In this document: positions 63,833 to 64,000 of the stretch, one piece after another | Position numbering within the stretch: position 1 is the first letter of the stretch | How the letters are laid out: every line of letters starts with the position of its first letter | Source of the DNA: Choristoneura fumiferana | Lineage: Eukaryota; Arthropoda; Insecta; Lepidoptera; Tortricidae | NCBI RefSeq assembly: GCF_025370935.1 | Contig: NC_133486.1 | Location: 5,399,635-5,463,634, forward strand | DNA: 64,000 nucleotides | Direction of reading: 5' to 3' | Made by a program: the position numbers and the translations under genes | The notes under the pieces: model-generated | Database searches by the model: none | Told to the model about the DNA's origin: nothing | The model's input: the letters and a program-made list of their open reading frames with translations, nothing else

Positions 63833-64000
63833 TTTTGACCCCCGATGCAAAAAGAGGGGTGTTATAAGTTTGTCGCCAATGTCAGTCTCAAACGGATGGA
63901 CTGTTTCGCTATGTTTTTTTTTTACTTGAAAGCGAGTTTCCTTGTGTGGTTCTTGATAAAAATCGGTTCAGCTGTTTTGAGACATTAAACTTTGAAATGA
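63833..64000. repeat. Dispersed repeat (CCCCGATGCAAAAAGAGGGG), copy 2
   Basis: Same as 52,926-53,092: GATGCAAAAAGAGGGGTGTT...GAAAGCGAGTTTCC...TTGATAAAAATCGGTTCAGC. Cut by the window end. Confidence 0.8.

Noticed and set aside
63355..63850. Overlapping open frames on both strands near 63.4-63.85 kb
   Set aside because: They run through a SINE copy and show no protein motif.
1..64000. Search for CRISPR arrays, operons or a prokaryotic defence system
   Set aside because: Introns, SINEs and MITEs show this is a eukaryotic nuclear window; the tandem repeats have no spacer structure or cas-like genes.

Overview
This window is nuclear DNA from an insect, almost certainly a moth or butterfly. It is AT-rich, its genes have GT-AG introns, and it is packed with repeats typical of Lepidoptera: tRNA-derived SINEs, Helitron-like elements ending in CTAG, foldback MITEs and decayed CR1-, Jockey- and RTE-like LINEs. 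No bacterial features, CRISPR arrays or stand-alone tRNA/rRNA genes were seen.

Three cellular genes can be supported, all in the middle of the window. (1) 25,121-30,216 (+): the last six coding exons of NAA15/16, the auxiliary subunit of the NatA N-terminal acetyltransferase (276 residues to the stop). Its N-terminal two thirds was not found in the 25 kb to the left. (2) 37,177-33,809 (-): a complete five-exon deoxycytidylate (dCMP) deaminase, 192 residues, with HAE and PCxxC zinc-site motifs. Its last exon becomes visible only when an in-frame stop is recognised as part of a splice donor. (3) 37,630-48,049 (+): a complete three-exon GMC (glucose-methanol-choline) oxidoreductase of 616 residues. 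Its first exon is about 7.2 kb upstream of the second, across a transposon-filled intron. The deaminase and GMC genes are divergent, with start codons 452 bp apart. NAA15 and the deaminase converge on 30.2-33.8 kb.

Left arm (1-25 kb): no convincing cellular coding exon. It holds a composite Helitron-like element (1.7-4.5 kb) with internal tandem arrays, a cluster of decayed reading frames of unknown and possibly viral origin (5.9-7.2 kb), a dense MITE cluster (13.3-14.35 kb), two promoter-like patches without genes (DRE motifs at 17.3 kb, a GC island at 19.1 kb) and scattered SINE/LINE fragments.

Centre (37.8-45 kb, GMC intron 1): a TACAGTC-type MITE, a SINE, a degraded conserved repeat ORF, and a CR1-like LINE with two frameshifts that is split by a 3.24 kb DNA transposon. 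That transposon has near-perfect 33-bp terminal inverted repeats and an array of subterminal copies of its terminal motif.

Right arm (48-64 kb): no cellular gene found. It contains LINE reverse-transcriptase fragments (50.0-50.4 and 53.46-53.94 kb), several foldback MITEs, SINEs (one broken by two nested insertions at 61.4-62.3 kb), and a GC-rich island at 60.06-60.24 kb.

The three genes do not form a pathway. One acts in co-translational protein acetylation, one in dTMP precursor supply, and one is probably a secreted FAD oxidoreductase. I saw no clear new multi-gene system. The most unusual features are the 3.24 kb element with subterminal repeats and the 5.9-7.2 kb decayed coding cluster. 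All assignments come from reading the sequence; no searches were run.
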